From Pirellulales bacterium (GTDB taxonomy: Bacteria; Planctomycetota; Planctomycetia; Pirellulales; JAEUIK01), in assembly GCA_019694435.1 (NCBI GenBank), contig JAIBBZ010000046.1, forward strand, positions 1 to 34,541: DNA of 34,541 bases, given 5' to 3'. Made by a program: the position numbers and the translations under genes. Positions 34,451-34,541 of this stretch are shown here, piece after piece. Under the pieces are notes generated by a model. That model ran no database searches. It saw only the letters and a program-made list of their open reading frames with translations, and was not told the origin of the DNA. Numbering within the stretch: position 1 is the first letter of the stretch; each line of letters opens with the position of its first letter.

Positions 34451-34482
34451 TTACCGAATCGGTAAGTGGCGGGCAGTGCCCG
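34451..34482. promoter_or_regulatory. Two adjacent inverted repeats upstream of the secretin gene
   Basis: TTACCG (34451-34456) and CGGTAA (34460-34465) flank AAT, and CGGGC (34470-34474) and GCCCG (34478-34482) flank AGT. They lie about 140-170 bases upstream of the secretin ATG (minus strand) and may be an operator for the Tad operon. No clear promoter was found in the remaining bases to 34541. Confidence 0.4.
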
Positions 34483-34541
34483 TCAGTTATCTTGGACATT
34501 AAGGACGTGCGACAGGCTGTCTAAGGCCGCCGGGTCGAGAT

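Overview
The window looks like a chromosomal segment of a high-GC (by eye roughly 65%) planctomycete, most likely of the Pirellulales. The support is family content: a cytochrome-motif DUF1549/DUF1553 (PSCyt2/PSD1) gene followed by a Tat-exported DUF1501 gene, the 'small basic protein' shared by Planctomycetes, Verrucomicrobia and Chlamydiae, TMTC-like membrane/TPR proteins, and an exported TPR-CHAT protein. I saw no tRNA, rRNA, CRISPR array, insertion sequence or phage gene. Most starts were moved downstream from the longest open frame to a codon with a Shine-Dalgarno sequence or a signal peptide.

Layout. Positions 1-384 (minus) hold the first codons of a probable LarA/DUF2088 gene and a small basic protein with its own well-formed promoter. 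Positions 593-4983 (minus) hold an RND efflux pump and its lipoprotein adaptor; no outer-membrane factor is present. Positions 5237-8395 (minus) encode a large exported TPR protein whose CHAT domain lacks both catalytic residues. Positions 8711-9552 (plus) hold a small lipoprotein and a GlsB/YeaQ-type membrane protein. Position 9584-10735 (minus) is a BioF2/FemAB-like acetyltransferase. Positions 11069-14127 (plus) are the DUF1549/DUF1553 plus DUF1501 pair. A secreted OB-fold-like protein (minus, 14201-14920) is divergent from panB (plus, 15093-15893), which is followed by a DUF255 thioredoxin-like protein (16010-18079), a tiny secreted Pro/Arg-rich protein and a TMTC-like protein (to 20525).

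From 34313 down to 20522 everything is on the minus strand. It begins with the core of a Tad/Flp-type secretion system: secretin (CpaC/RcpA), CpaE/TadZ, CpaF/TadA ATPase, TadB and TadC. Two unrecognised small envelope proteins and a TadD-like TPR lipid-free secreted protein follow, then a second TMTC-like protein and a GT39/ArnT-like glycosyltransferase. Pilins, prepilin peptidase and CpaB are not in the window and may lie beyond position 34541. The two last genes raise the possibility that glycosylation is linked to the Tad apparatus, but this rests on position and family only.

The most notable points are the pseudo-active CHAT protein, the cysteine-rich and proline-rich tail of the secretin, the Tad-linked glycosyltransferase-like genes (one with a changed acidic motif), the strong hairpins without U-tracts in several Tad intergenic gaps, and two small tandem duplications sitting exactly on gene ends.
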